64,000 nt of DNA, taken from contig OZ026848.1 in the NCBI GenBank assembly GCA_964023205.1, positions 26,585,912 through 26,649,911 on the forward strand. The letters are read 5' to 3'. Numbering within the stretch: the first letter of the stretch is position 1; the number at the start of each line of letters is the position of its first letter. The notes under the pieces are model-generated. The model was not told where the DNA came from, ran no database searches, and saw nothing but the letters and a program-made list of their open reading frames with translations. Made by a program: the position numbers and the translations under genes. This DNA is from Lutraria lutraria (lineage: Eukaryota > Mollusca > Bivalvia > Venerida > Mactridae). This document shows, in pieces, positions 1 through 13,770 of the stretch.

Positions 1-3000
1 TGGAAATTTCTGCAGGTCCCGACCTGGAGAGATTTTTGGATTTTCATGGAAAAAAATATTTCGTTCAAAGTGGTCTTATGATACATCCTATTGTTTGTTC
101 CATGTAATCGAATGCAAAAATGTATATATAAACAAGTTTTAGGAAATTTTGTACTTTGTCAAAATTTGGAAATTTCTGCAGGTCCCGACCTGGAGAGATT
201 TTTCGATTTTCATGGAAAAAAATATTTCGTTCAAAAGTGGTCTTATGATACATCCTAATGTTTGTTCCATGTAATCGAATGCAGAAATGTATATATAAAC
301 AAGTTTTAGGAAATTTTGTACTTTGTCAAAATTTGGAAATTTCTGCAGGTCCCGACCTGGAGAGATTTTTCGATTTTCATGGAAAAAAATATTTCGTTCA
401 AAAGTGGTCTTATGATACATCCTATTGTTTGTTCCATGTAATCGAATGCAAAATTGTATATATAAACAAGTTTTAGGAAATTTTGTACTTTGTCAAAATT
501 TGGAAATTTCTGCAGAGATTTTTGGATTTTCATGGAAAAAAATATTTCGTTCAAAAGTGGTCTTATGATACATCCTATTGTTTGTTCCATGTAATCGAAT
601 GCAAAAATGTATATATAAACAAGTTTTAGGAAATTTTGTACTTTGTCAAAATTTGGAAATTTCTGCAGGTCCCGACCTAGAGAGATTTTTCGATTTTCAT
701 GGAAAAAAATATTTCGTTCAAAAGTGGTCTTATGATACATGCTATTGTTTGTTCCATGTAATCGAATGCAAAAATGTATATATAAAAAGTTTTAGGAAAT
801 ATTGTACTTTGTCAAAATTTGGAAATTTCTGCAGGTCCCGACCTGGAGAGATTTTTGGATTTTCATGGGAAAAAATATTTCGTACAAAAGTGGTCTTATG
901 ATACATCCTATTGTTTGTTCCATGTAATCGAATGCAAAGATGTATATATAAACAAGTTTTAGGAAATTTTGTACTTTGTCAAAATTTGGAAATTTCTGCA
1001 GGTCCCGACCTGGAGAGATTTTTCGATTTTCATGGAAAAAATATTTTGTTCAAAAGTGGTCTTATGATACATCCTATTGTTTGTTCCATGTAATCGAATG
1101 CAAAGATGTATATATAAACAAGTTTTAGGAAATTTTGTACTTTGTCAAAATTTGGAAATTTCTGCAGGTCCCGACCTGGAGAGATTTTTCGATTTTCATG
1201 GAAAAAATATTTCGTTCAAAAGTGGTCTTATGATACATCCTATTGTTTGTTCCATGTAATCGAATGCAAAAATGTATATATAAACAAGTTTTAGGAAATA
1301 TTGTACTTTGTCAAAATTTGGAAATTTCTGCAGGTCCCGACCTGGAGAGATTTTTGGATTTTGATGGAAAAAAATATTTCGTTCAAAAGTGGTCTTATGA
1401 TACATCCTATTGTTTGTTACATGTAATCGATTGCAAAAATGTATATACAAATGTATAAACAAGTTTTAGGAAATATTGTACTTTGTCAAAATTTGGAAAT
1501 TTCTGCAGGTCCCGACCTGGAGAGATTTTTGGATTTTCATGGAAAAAAATATTTCGTTCAAAGTGGTCTTATGATACATCCTATTGTTTGTTCCATGTAA
1601 TCGAATGCAAAAATGTATATATAAACAAGTTTTAGGAAATTTTGTACTTTGTCAAAATTTGGAAATTTCTGCAGGTCCCGACCTGGAGAGATTTTTCGAT
1701 TTTCATGGAAAAAAATATTTCGTTCAAAAGTGGTCTTATGATACATCCTAATGTTTGTTCCATGTAATCGAATGCAGAAATGTATATATAAACAAGTTTT
1801 AAGAAATTTTGTACTTTGTCAAAATTTGGAAATTTCTGCAGGTCCCGACCTGGAGAGATTTTTCGATTTTCATGGAAAAAAATATTTCGTTCAAAAGTGG
1901 TCTTATGATACATCCTATTGTTTGTTCCATGTAATCGAATGCAAAATTGTATATATAAACAAGTTTTAGGAAATTTTGTACTTTGTCAAAATTTGGAAAT
2001 TTCTGCAGAGATTTTTGGATTTTGATGGAAAAAAATATTTCGTTCAAAAGTGGTCTTATGATACATCCTATTGTTTGTTCCATGTAATCGAATGCAAAAA
2101 TGTATATATAAACAAGTTTTAGGAAATTTTGTACTTTGTCAAAATTTGGAAATTTCTGCAGGTCCCGACCTGGAGAGATTTTTGGATTTTGATGGAAAAA
2201 AATATTTCGTTCAAAAGTGGTCTTATGATACATCCTATTGTTTGTTACATGTAATCGATTGCAAAAATGTATATACAAATGTATAAACAAGTTTTAGGAA
2301 ATATTGTACTTTGTCAAAATTTGGAAATTTCTGCAGGTCCCGACCTGGAGAGATTTTTGGATTTTCATGGAAAAAAATATTTCGTTCAAAAGTGGTCTTA
2401 TGATACATCCTATTGTTTGTTACATGTAATCGATTGCAAAAATGTATATACAAATGTATAAACAAGTTTTAGGAAATATTGTACTTTGTCAAAATTTGGA
2501 AATTTCTGCAGGTCCCGACCTGGAGAGATTTTTGGATTTTCATGGAAAAAAATATTTCGTTCAAAGTGGTCTTATGATACATCCTATTGTTTGTTCCATG
2601 TAATCGAATGCAAAAATGTATATATAAACAAGTTTTAGGAAATTTTGTACTTTGTCAAAATTTGGAAATTTCTGCAGGTCCCGACCTGGAGAGATTTTTC
2701 GATTTTCATGGAAAAAAATATTTCGTTCAAAAGTGGTCTTATGATACATCCTAATGTTTGTTCCATGTAATCGAATGCAGAAATGTATATATAAACAAGT
2801 TTTAGGAAATTTTGTACTTTGTCAAAATTTGGAAATTTCTGCAGGTCCCGACCTGGAGAGATTTTTCGATTTTCATGGAAAAAAATATTTCGTTCAAAAG
2901 TGGTCTTATGATACATCCTATTGTTTGTTCCATGTAATCGAATGCAAAATTGTATATATAAACAAGTTTTAGGAAATTTTGTACTTTGTCAAAATTTGGA

Positions 3001-3171
3001 AATTTCTGCAGGTCCCGACCTGGAGAGATTTTTCGATTTTCATGGAAAAAAATATTTCGTTCAAAAGTGGTCTTATGATACATCCTATTGTTTGTTCCAT
3101 GTAATCGAATGCAAAAATGTATATATAAAAAGTTTTAGGAAATATTGTACTTTGTCAAAATTTGGAAATTT

Positions 3172-4197
3172 CTGCAGGTCCCGACCTGGAGAGATTTTTG
3201 GATTTTGATGGAAAAAAATATTTCGTTCAAAAGTGGTCTTATGATACATCCTATTGTTTGTTACATGTAATCGATTGCAAAAATGTATATACAAATGTAT
3301 AAACAAGTTTTAGGAAATATTGTACTTTGTCAAAATTTGGAAATTTCTGCAGGTCCCGACCTGGAGAGATTTTTGGATTTTCATGGGAAAAAATATTTCG
3401 TACAAAAGTGGTCTTATGATACATCCTATTGTTTGTTCCATGTAATCGAATGCAAAGATGTATATATAAACAAGTTTTAGGAAATATTGTACTTTGTCAA
3501 AATTTGGAAATTTCTGCAGGTCCCGACCTGGAGAGATTTTTGGATTTTGATGGAAAAAAATATTTCGTTCAAAAGTGGTCTTATGATACTTCCTATTGTT
3601 TGTTACATGTAATCGATTGCAAAAATGTATATACAAATGTATAAACAAGTTTTAGGAAATATTGTACTTTGTCAAAATTTGGAAATTTCTGCAGGTCCCG
3701 ACCTGGAGAGATTTTTGGATTTTCATGGGAAAAAATATTTCGTACAAAAGTGGTCTTATGATACATCCTATTGTTTGTTCCATGTAATCGAATGCAAAGA
3801 TGTATATATAAACAAGTTTTAGGAAATATTGTACTTTGTCAAAATTTGGAAATTTCTGCAGGTCCCGACCTGGAGAGATTTTTGGATTTTGATGGAAAAA
3901 AATATTTCGTTCAAAAGTGGTCTTATGATACTTCCTATTGTTTGTTACATGTAATCGATTGCAAAAATGTATATACAAAGGTATAAACAAGTTTTAGGAA
4001 ATATTGTACTTTGTCAAAATTTGGAAATTTCTGCAGGTCCCGACCTGGAGAGATTTTTGGATTTTCATGGAAAAAAATATTTCGTTCAAAAGTGGTCTTA
4101 TGATACATCCTATTGTTTGTTCCATGTAATCGAATGCAAAAATGTATATATAAACAAGTTTTAGGAAATATTGTACTTTGTCAAAATTTGGAAATTT
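3172..4197. repeat. Satellite 342-bp dimer higher-order repeat, three copies
   Basis: CTGCAG sites at 3172, 3347, 3514, 3689, 3856 and 4031 give alternating 175- and 167-bp spacings, so the repeating unit here is a 342-bp dimer. One member carries the 'aatgcaaagatg' and 'catgggaaaaaat' variants, and the other carries 'ttacatgtaatcgattgc' plus the short duplication. The copies differ by only a few bases, for example 'acaaaggtat' at about 3977. Similar alternations occur near 4818-5360, 5843-6382 and 7675-8214. Confidence 0.9.
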
Positions 4198-7100
4198 CTG
4201 CAGGTCCCGACCTGGAGAGATTTTTCGATTTTCATGGAAAAAAATATTTCGTTCAAAAGTGGTCTTATGATACATCCTATTGTTTGTTCCATGTAATCGA
4301 ATGCAAAAATGTATATATAAACAAGTTTTAGGAAATATTGTACTTTGTCAAAATTTGGAAATTTCTGCAGGTCCCGACCTGGAGAGATTTTTGGATTTTG
4401 ATGGAAAAAAATATTTCGTTCAAAAGTGGTCTTATGATACATCCTATTGTTTGTTCCATGTAATCGAATGCAAAAATGTATATATAAACAAGTTTTAGGA
4501 AATATTGTACTTTGTCAAAATTTGGAAATTTCTGCAGGTCCCGACCTGGAGAGATTTTTGGATTTTGATGGAAAAAAATATTTCGTTCAAAAGTGGTCTT
4601 ATGATACATCCTATTGTTTGTTACATGTAATCGATTGCAAAAATGTATATACAAATGTATAAACAAGTTTTAGGAAATATTGTACTTTGTCAAAATTTGG
4701 AAATTTCTGCAGGTCCCGACCTGGAGAGATTTTTGGATTTTCATGGAAAAAAATATTTCGTTCAAAAGTGGTCTTATGATACATCCTATTGTTTGTTACA
4801 TGTAATCGATTGCAAAAATGTATATACAAATGTATAAACAAGTTTTAGGAAATATTGTACTTTGTCAAAATTTGGAAATTTCTGCAGGTCCCGACCTGGA
4901 GAGATTTTTCGATTTTCATGGAAAAAAATATTTCGTACAAAAGTGGTCTTATGATACATCCTATTGTTTGTTCCATGTAATCGAATGCAAAGATGTATAT
5001 ATAAACAAGTTTTAGGAAATATTGTACTTTGTCAAAATTTGGAAATTTCTGCAGGTCCCGACCTGGAGAGATTTTTGGATTTTGATGGAAAAAAATATTT
5101 CGTTCAAAAGTGGTCTTATGATACTTCCTATTGTTTGTTACATGTAATCGATTGCAAAAATGTATATACAAAGGTATAAACAAGTTTTAGGAAATATTGT
5201 ACTTTGTCAAAATTTGGAAATTTCTGCAGGTCCCGACCTGGAGAGATTTTTGGATTTTCATGGAAAAAAATATTTCGTTCAAAAGTGGTCTTATGATACA
5301 TCCTATTGTTTGTTCCATGTAATCGAATGCAAAAATGTATATATAAACAAGTTTTAGGAAATTTTGTACTTTGTCAAAATTTGGAAATTTCTGCAGGTCC
5401 CGACCTGGAGAGATTTTTCGATTTTCATGGAAAAAAATATTTCGTTCAAAAGTGGTCTTATGATACATCCTATTGTTTGTTCCATGTAATCGAATGCAAA
5501 AATGTATATATAAACAAGTTTTAGGAAATATTGTACTTTGTCAAAATTTGGAAATTTCTGCAGGTCCCGACCTGGAGAGATTTTTGGATTTTGATGGAAA
5601 AAAATATTTCGTTCAAAAGTGGTCTTATGATACATCCTATTGTTTGTTACATGTAATCGATTGCAAAAATGTATATACAAATGTATAAACAAGTTTTAGG
5701 AAATATTGTACTTTGTCAAAATTTGGAAATTTCTGCAGGTCCCGACCTGGAGAGATTTTTCGATTTTCATGGAAAAAAATATTTCGTTCAAAGTGGTCTT
5801 ATGATACATCCTATTGTTTGTTCCATGTAATCGATTGCAAAAATGTATATACAAATGTATAAACAAGTTTTAGGAAATATTGTACTTTGTCAAAATTTGG
5901 AAATTTCTGCAGGTCCCGACCTGGAGAGATTTTTGGATTTTCATGGGAAAAAATATTTCGTACAAAAGTGGTCTTATGATACATCCTATTGTTTGTTCCA
6001 TGTAATCGAATGCAAAGATGTATATATAAACAAGTTTTAGGAAATATTGTACTTTGTCAAAATTTGGAAATTTCTGCAGGTCCCGACCTGGAGAGATTTT
6101 TGGATTTTGATGGAAAAAAATATTTCGTTCAAAAGTGGTCTTATGATACTTCCTATTGTTTGTTACATGTAATCGATTGCAAAAATGTATATACAAATGT
6201 ATAAACAAGTTTTAGGAAATATTGTACTTTGTCAAAATTTGGAAATTTCTGCAGGTCCCGACCTGGAGAGATTTTTCGATTTTCATGGAAAACAATATTT
6301 CGTTCAAAAGTGGTCTTCTGATACATCCTATTGTTTGTTCCATGTAATCGAATGCAAAGATGTATATATAAACAAGTTTTAGGAAATTTTGTACTTTGTC
6401 AAAATTTGGAAATTTCTGCAGGTCCCGACCTGGAGAGATTTTTCGATTTTCATGGAAAAAAATATTTCGTTCAAAAGTGGTCTTATGATACATCCTAATG
6501 TTTGTTCCATGTAATCGAATGCAGAAATGTATATATAAACAAGTTTTAGGAAATTTTGTACTTTGTCAAAATTTGGAAATTTCTGCAGGTCCCGACCTGG
6601 AGAGATTTTTCGATTTTCATGGAAAAAAATATTTCGTTCAAAAGTGGTCTTATGATACATCCTATTGTTTGTTCCATGTAATCGAATGCAAAATTGTATA
6701 TATAAACAAGTTTTAGGAAATTTTGTACTTTGTCAAAATTTGGAAATTTCTGCAGAGATTTTTGGATTTTCATGGAAAAAAATATTTCGTTCAAAAGTGG
6801 TCTTATGATACATCCTATTGTTTGTTCCATGTAATCGAATGCAAAAATGTATATATAAACAAGTTTTAGGAAATTTTGTACTTTGTCAAAATTTGGAAAT
6901 TTCTGCAGGTCCCGACCTGGAGAGATTTTTGGATTTTGATGGAAAAAAATATTTCGTTCAAAAGTGGTCTTATGATACATCCTATTGTTTGTTACATGTA
7001 ATCGATTGCAAAAATGTATATACAAATGTATAAACAAGTTTTAGGAAATATTGTACTTTGTCAAAATTTGGAAATTTCTGCAGGTCCCGACCTGGAGAGA

Positions 7101-10100
7101 TTTTTGGATTTTCATGGAAAAAAATATTTCGTTCAAAGTGGTCTTATGATACATCCTATTGTTTGTTCCATGTAATCGAATGCAAAAATGTATATATAAA
7201 CAAGTTTTAGGAAATTTTGTACTTTGTCAAAATTTGGAAATTTCTGCAGAGATTTTTGGATTTTCATGGAAAAAAATATTTCGTTCAAAAGTGGTCTTAT
7301 GATACATCCTAATGTTTGTTCCATGTAATCGAATGCAGAAATGTATATATAAACAAGCTTTAGGAAATTTTGTACTTTGTCAAAATTTGGAAATTTCTGC
7401 AGGTCCCGACCTGGAGAGATTTTTCGATTTTCATGGAAAAAAATATTTCGTTCAAAAGTGGTCTTATGATACATCCTATTGTTTGTTCCATGTAATCGAA
7501 TGCAAAAATGTATATATAAACAAGTTTTAGGAAATTTTGTACTTTGTCAAAATTTGGAAATTTCTGCAGGTCCCGACCTGGAGAGATTTTTCGATTTTCA
7601 TGGAAAAAAATATTTCGTTCAAAAGTGGTCTTATGATACATCCTATTGTTTGTTACATGTAATCGATTGCAAAAATGTATATACAAATGTATAAACAAGT
7701 TTTAGGAAATATTGTACTTTGTCAAAATTTGGAAATTTCTGCAGGTCCCGACCTGGAGAGATTTTTGGATTTTCATGGGAAAAAATATTTCGAACAAAAG
7801 TGGTCTTATGATACATCCTATTGTTTGTTCCATGTAATCGAATGCAAAGATGTATATATAAACAAGTTTTAGGAAATATTGTACTTTGTCAAAATTTGGA
7901 AATTTCTGCAGGTCCCGACCTGGAGAGATTTTTGGATTTTGATGGAAAAAAATATTTCGTTCAAAAGTGGTCTTATGATACTTCCTATTGTTTGTTACAT
8001 GTAATCGATTGCAAAAATGTATATACAAATGTATAAACAAGTTTTAGGAAATATTGTACTTTGTCAAAATTTGGAAATTTCTGCAGGTCCCGACCTGGAG
8101 AGATTTTTGGATTTTCATGGAAAAAAATATTTCGTTCAAAAGTGGTCTTATGATACATCCTATTGTTTCTTCCATGTAATCGAATGCAAAAATGTATATA
8201 TAAACAAGTTTTAGGAAATTTTGTACTTTGTCAAAATTTGGAAATTTCTGCAGGTCCCGACCTGGAGAGATTTTTCGATTTTCATGGAAAAAAATATTTC
8301 GTTCAAAAGTGGTCTTATGATACATCCTATTGTTTGTTCCATGTAATCGAATGCAAAAATGTATATATAAACAAGTTTTAGGAAATATTGTACTTTGTCA
8401 AAATTTGGAAATTTCTGCAGGTCCCGACCTGGAGAGATTTTTCGATTTTGATGGAAAAAAATATTTCGTTCAAAAGTGGTCTTATGATACATCCTATTGT
8501 TTGTTACATGTAATCGATTGCAAAAATGTATATACAAATGTATAAACAAGTTTTAGGAAATATTGTACTTTGTCAAAATTTGGAAATTTCTGCAGGTCCC
8601 GACCTGGAGAGATTTTTGGATTTTCATGGAAAAAAATATTTCGTTCAAAAGTGGTCTTATGATACATCCTATTGTTTGTTACATGTAATCGATTGCAAAA
8701 ATGTATATACAAATGTATAAACAAGTTTTAGGAAATATTGTACTTTGTCAAAATTTGGAAATTTCTGCAGGTCCCGACCTGGAGAGATTTTTGGATTTTC
8801 ATGGAAAAAAATATTTCGTTCAAAGTGGTCTTATGATACATCCTATTGTTTGTTCCATGTAATCGAATGCAAAAATGTATATATAAACAAGTTTTAGGAA
8901 ATTTTGTACTTTGTCAAAATTTGGAAATTTCTGCAGGTCCCGACCTGGAGAGATTTTTCGATTTTCATGGAAAAAAATATTTCGTTCAAAAGTGGTCTTA
9001 TGATACATCCTAATGTTTGTTCCATGTAATCGAATGCAGAAATGTATATATAAACAAGTTTTAGGAAATTTTGTACTTTGTCAAAATTTGGAAATTTCTG
9101 CAGGTCCCGACCTGGAGAGATTTTTCGATTTTCATGGAAAAAAATATTTCGTTCAAAAGTGGTCTTATGATACATCATATTGTTTGTTCCATGTAATCGA
9201 ATGCAAAATTGTATATATAAACAAGTTTTAGGAAATTTTGTACTTTGTCAAAATTTGGAAATTTCTGCAGAGATTTTTGGATTTTGATGGAAAAAAATAT
9301 TTCGTTCAAAAGTGGTCTTATGATACATCCTATTGTTTGTTCCATGTAATCGAATGCAAAAATGTATATATAAACAAGTTTTAGGAAATTTTGTACTTTG
9401 TCAAAATTTGGAAATTTCTGCAGGTCCCGACCTAGAGAGATTTTTCGATTTTCATGGAAAAAAATATTTCGTTCAAAAGTGGTCTTATGATACATGCTAT
9501 TGTTTGTTCCATGTAATCGAATGCAAAAATGTATATATAAAAAGTTTTAGGAAATATTGTACTTTGTCAAAATTTGGAAATTTCTGCAGGTCCCGACCTG
9601 GAGAGATTTTTGGATTTTGATGGAAAAAAATATTTCGTTCAAAAGTGGTCTTATGATACATCCTATTGTTTGTTACATGTAATCGATTGCAAAAATGTAT
9701 ATACAAATGTATAAACAAGTTTTAGGAAATATTGTACTTTGTCAAAATTTGGAAATTTCTGCAGGTCCCGACCTGGAGAGATTTTTGGATTTTCATGGGA
9801 AAAAATATTTCGTTCAAAAGTGGTCTTATGATACATCCTATTGTTTGTTCCATGTAATCGAATGCAAAGATGTATATATAAACAAGTTTTAGGAAATTTT
9901 GTACTTTGTCAAAATTTGGAAATTTCTGCAGGTCCCGACCTGGAGAGATTTTTCGATTTTCATGGAAAAAATATTTTGTTCAAAAGTGGTCTTATGATAC
10001 ATCCTATTGTTTGTTCCATGTAATCGAATGCAAAGATGTATATATAAACAAGTTTTAGGAAATTTTGTACTTTGTCAAAATTTGGAAATTTCTGCAGGTC

Positions 10101-10766
10101 CCGACCTGGAGAGATTTTTCGATTTTCATGGAAAACAATATTTCGTTCAAAAGTGGTCTTCTGATACATCCTATTGTTTGTTCCATGTAATCGAATGCAA
10201 AAATGTATATATAAACAAGTTTTAGGAAATTTTGTACTTTGTCAAAATTTGGAAATTTCTGCAGGTCCCGACCTGGAGAGATTTTTGGATTTTCATGGGA
10301 AAAAATATTTCGTTCAAAAGTGGTCTTATGATACATCCTATAGTTTGTTCCATGTAATCGAATGCAAAAATGTATATATAAACAAGTTTTAGGAAATATT
10401 GTACTTTGTCAAAATTTGGAAATTTCTGCAGGTCCCGACCTGGAGAGATTTTTGGATTTTCATGGAAAAAAATATTTCGTTCAAAAGTGGTCTTATGATA
10501 CATCCTATTGTTTGTTCCATGTAATCGAATGCAAAAATGTATATATAAAAAGTTTTAGGAAATATTGTACTTTGTCAAAATTTGGAAATTTCTGCAGGTC
10601 CCGACCTGGAGAGATTTTTGGATTTTGATGGAAAAAAATATTTCGTTCAAAAGTGGTCTTATGATACTTCCTATTGTTTGTTACATGTAATCGATTGCAA
10701 AAATGTATATACAAATGTATAAACAAGTTTTAGGAAATATTGTACTTTGTCAAAATTTGGAAATTT

Positions 10767-13700
10767 CTGCAGGTCCCGACCTGGAGAGATTTTTGGATTT
10801 TCATGGAAAAAAATATTTCGTTCAAAAGTGGTCTTATGATACATCCTATTGTTTGTTCCATGTAATCGAATGCAAAAATGTATATATAAACAAGTTTTAG
10901 GAAATTTTGTACTTTGTGAAAATTTGGAAATTTCTGCAGGTCCCGACCTGGAGAGATTTTTCGATTTTCATGGAAAAAAATATTTCGTTCAAAAGTGGTC
11001 TTATGATACATCCTATTGTTTGTTCCATGTAATCGAATGCAAAAATGTATATATAAACAAGTTTTAGGAAATATTGTACTTTGTCAAAATTTGAAAATTT
11101 CTGCAGGTCCCGACCTGGAGAGATTTTTGGATTTTGATGGAAAAAAATATTTCGTTCAAAAGTGGTCTTATGATACATCCTATTGTTTGTTACATGTAAT
11201 CGATTGCAAAAATGTATATACAAATGTATAAACAAGTTTTAGGAAATATTGTACTTTGTCAAAATTTGGAAATTTCTGCAGGTCCCGACCTGGAGAGATT
11301 TTTGGATTTTCATGGAAAAAAATATTTCGTTCAAAGTGGTCTTATGATACATCCTATTGTTTGTTCCATGTAATCGAATGCAAAAATGTATATATAAACA
11401 AGTTTAAGGAAATTTTGTACTTTGTCAAAATTTGGAAATTTCTGCAGGTCCCGACCTGGAGAGATTTTTCGATTTTCATGGAAAAAAATATTTCGTTCAA
11501 AAGTGGTCTTATGATACATCCTATTGTTTGTTCCATGTAATCGAATGCAGAAATGAATATATAAACAAGTTTTAGGAAATTTTGTACTTTGTCAAAATTT
11601 GGAAATTTCTGCAGGTCCCGACCTGGAGAGATTTTTCGATTTTCATGGAAAAAAATATTTCGTTCAAAAGTGGTCTTATGATACATCCTATTGTTTGTTC
11701 CATGTAATCGAATGCAAAATTGTATATATAAACAAGTTTTAGGAAATTTTGTACTTTGTCAAAATGGAAATTTCTGCAGAGATTTTTGGATTTTGATGGA
11801 AAAAAATATTTCGTTCAAAAGTGGTCTTATGATACATCCTATTGTTTGTTCCATGTAATCGAATGCAAAAATGTATATATAAACAAGTTTTAGGAAATTT
11901 TGTACTTTGTCAAAATTTGGAAATTTCTGCAGGTCCCGACCTGGAGAGATTTTTCGATTTTCATGGAAAAAAATATTTCGTTCAAAAGTGGTCTTATGAT
12001 ACATCCTATTGTTTGTTCCATGTAATCGAATGCAAAAATGTATATATAAAAAAGTTTTAGGAAATATTGTACTTTGTCAAAATTTGGAAATTTCTGCAGG
12101 TCCCGACCTGGAGAGATTTTTGGATTTTGATGGAAAAAAATATTTCGTTCAAAAGTGGTCTTATGATACATCCTATTGTTTGTTACATGTAATCGATTGC
12201 AAAAATGTATATACAAATGTATAAACAAGTTTTAGGAAATATTGTACTTTGTCAAAATTTGGAAATTTCTGCAGGTCCCGACCTGGAGAGATTTTTGGAT
12301 TTTCATGGAAAAAAATATTTCGTTCAAAAGTGGTCTTATGATACATCCTATTGTTTGTTCCATGTAATCGAATGCAAAAATGTATATATAAACAAGTTTT
12401 AGGAAATTTTGTACTTTGTGAAAATTTGGAAATTTCTGCAGGTCCCGACCTGGAGAGATTTTTCGATTTTCATGGAAAAAAATATTTCGTTCAAAAGTGG
12501 TCTTATGATACATCCTATTGTTTGTTCCATGTAATCGAATGCAAAAATGTATATATAAACAAGTTTTAGGAAATATTGTACTTTGTCAAAATTTGAAAAT
12601 TTCTGCAGGTCCCGACCTGGAGAGATTTTTGGATTTTGATGGAAAAAAATATTTCGTTCAAAAGTGGTCTTATGATACATCCTATTGTTTGTTACATGTA
12701 ATCGATTGCAAAAATGTATATACAAATGTATAAACAAGTTTTAGGAAATATTGTACTTTGTCAAAATTTGGAAATTTCTGCAGGTCCCGACCTGGAGAGA
12801 TTTTTGGATTTTCATGGAAAAAAATATTTCGTTCAAAGTGGTCTTATGATACATCCTATTGTTTGTTCCATGTAATCGAATGCAAAAATGTATATATAAA
12901 CAAGTTTAAGGAAATTTTGTACTTTGTCAAAATTTGGAAATTTCTGCAGGTCCCGACCTGGAGAGATTTTTCGATTTTCATGGAAAAAAATATTTCGTTC
13001 AAAAGTGGTCTTATGATACATCCTATTGTTTGTTCCATGTAATCGAATGCAGAAATGAATATATAAACAAGTTTTAGGAAATTTTGTACTTTGTCAAAAT
13101 TTGGAAATTTCTGCAGGTCCCGACCTGGAGAGATTTTTCGATTTTCATGGAAAAAAATATTTCGTTCAAAAGTGGTCTTATGATACATCCTATTGTTTGT
13201 TCCATGTAATCGAATGCAAAATTGTATATATAAACAAGTTTTAGGAAATTTTGTACTTTGTCAAAATGGAAATTTCTGCAGAGATTTTTGGATTTTGATG
13301 GAAAAAAATATTTCGTTCAAAAGTGGTCTTATGATACATCCTATTGTTTGTTCCATGTAATCGAATGCAAAAATGTATATATAAACAAGTTTTAGGAAAT
13401 TTTGTACTTTGTCAAAATTTGGAAATTTCTGCAGGTCCCGACCTGGAGAGATTTTTCGATTTTCATGGAAAAAAATATTTCGTTCAAAAGTGGTCTTATG
13501 ATACATCCTATTGTTTGTTCCATGTAATCGAATGCAAAAATGTATATATAAAAAAGTTTTAGGAAATATTGTACTTTGTCAAAATTTGGAAATTTCTGCA
13601 GGTCCCGACCTGGAGAGATTTTTGGATTTTGATGGAAAAAAATATTTCGTTCAAAAGTGGTCTTATGATACATCCTATTGTTTGTTACATGTAATCGATT

Positions 13701-13770
13701 GCAAAAATGTATATACAAATGTATAAACAAGTTTTAGGAAATATTGTACTTTGTCAAAATTTGGAAATTT
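10767..13770. repeat. Satellite 1,502-bp nonamer, two tandem copies
   Basis: Copy 1 runs 10767-12268 and copy 2 runs 12269-13770. Within copy 1 the CTGCAG spacings are 167, 167, 175, 166, 167, 165, 153, 167 and 175 bp, which sum to 1,502. Rare private variants recur exactly 1,502 bp apart: 'tttgtgaaaattt' (about 10916 and 12418), 'tttgaaaattt' (about 11091 and 12593) and 'gaaatgaatatat' (about 11551 and 13053). This is a recent unequal-exchange or conversion duplication of a nine-monomer block. Confidence 0.92.

Noticed and set aside
170..185. Recurrent splice-acceptor-like TTTCTGCAG|GT in each monomer
   Set aside because: A pyrimidine tract plus CAG occurs by sequence chance in the unit. 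No coding exon follows it.
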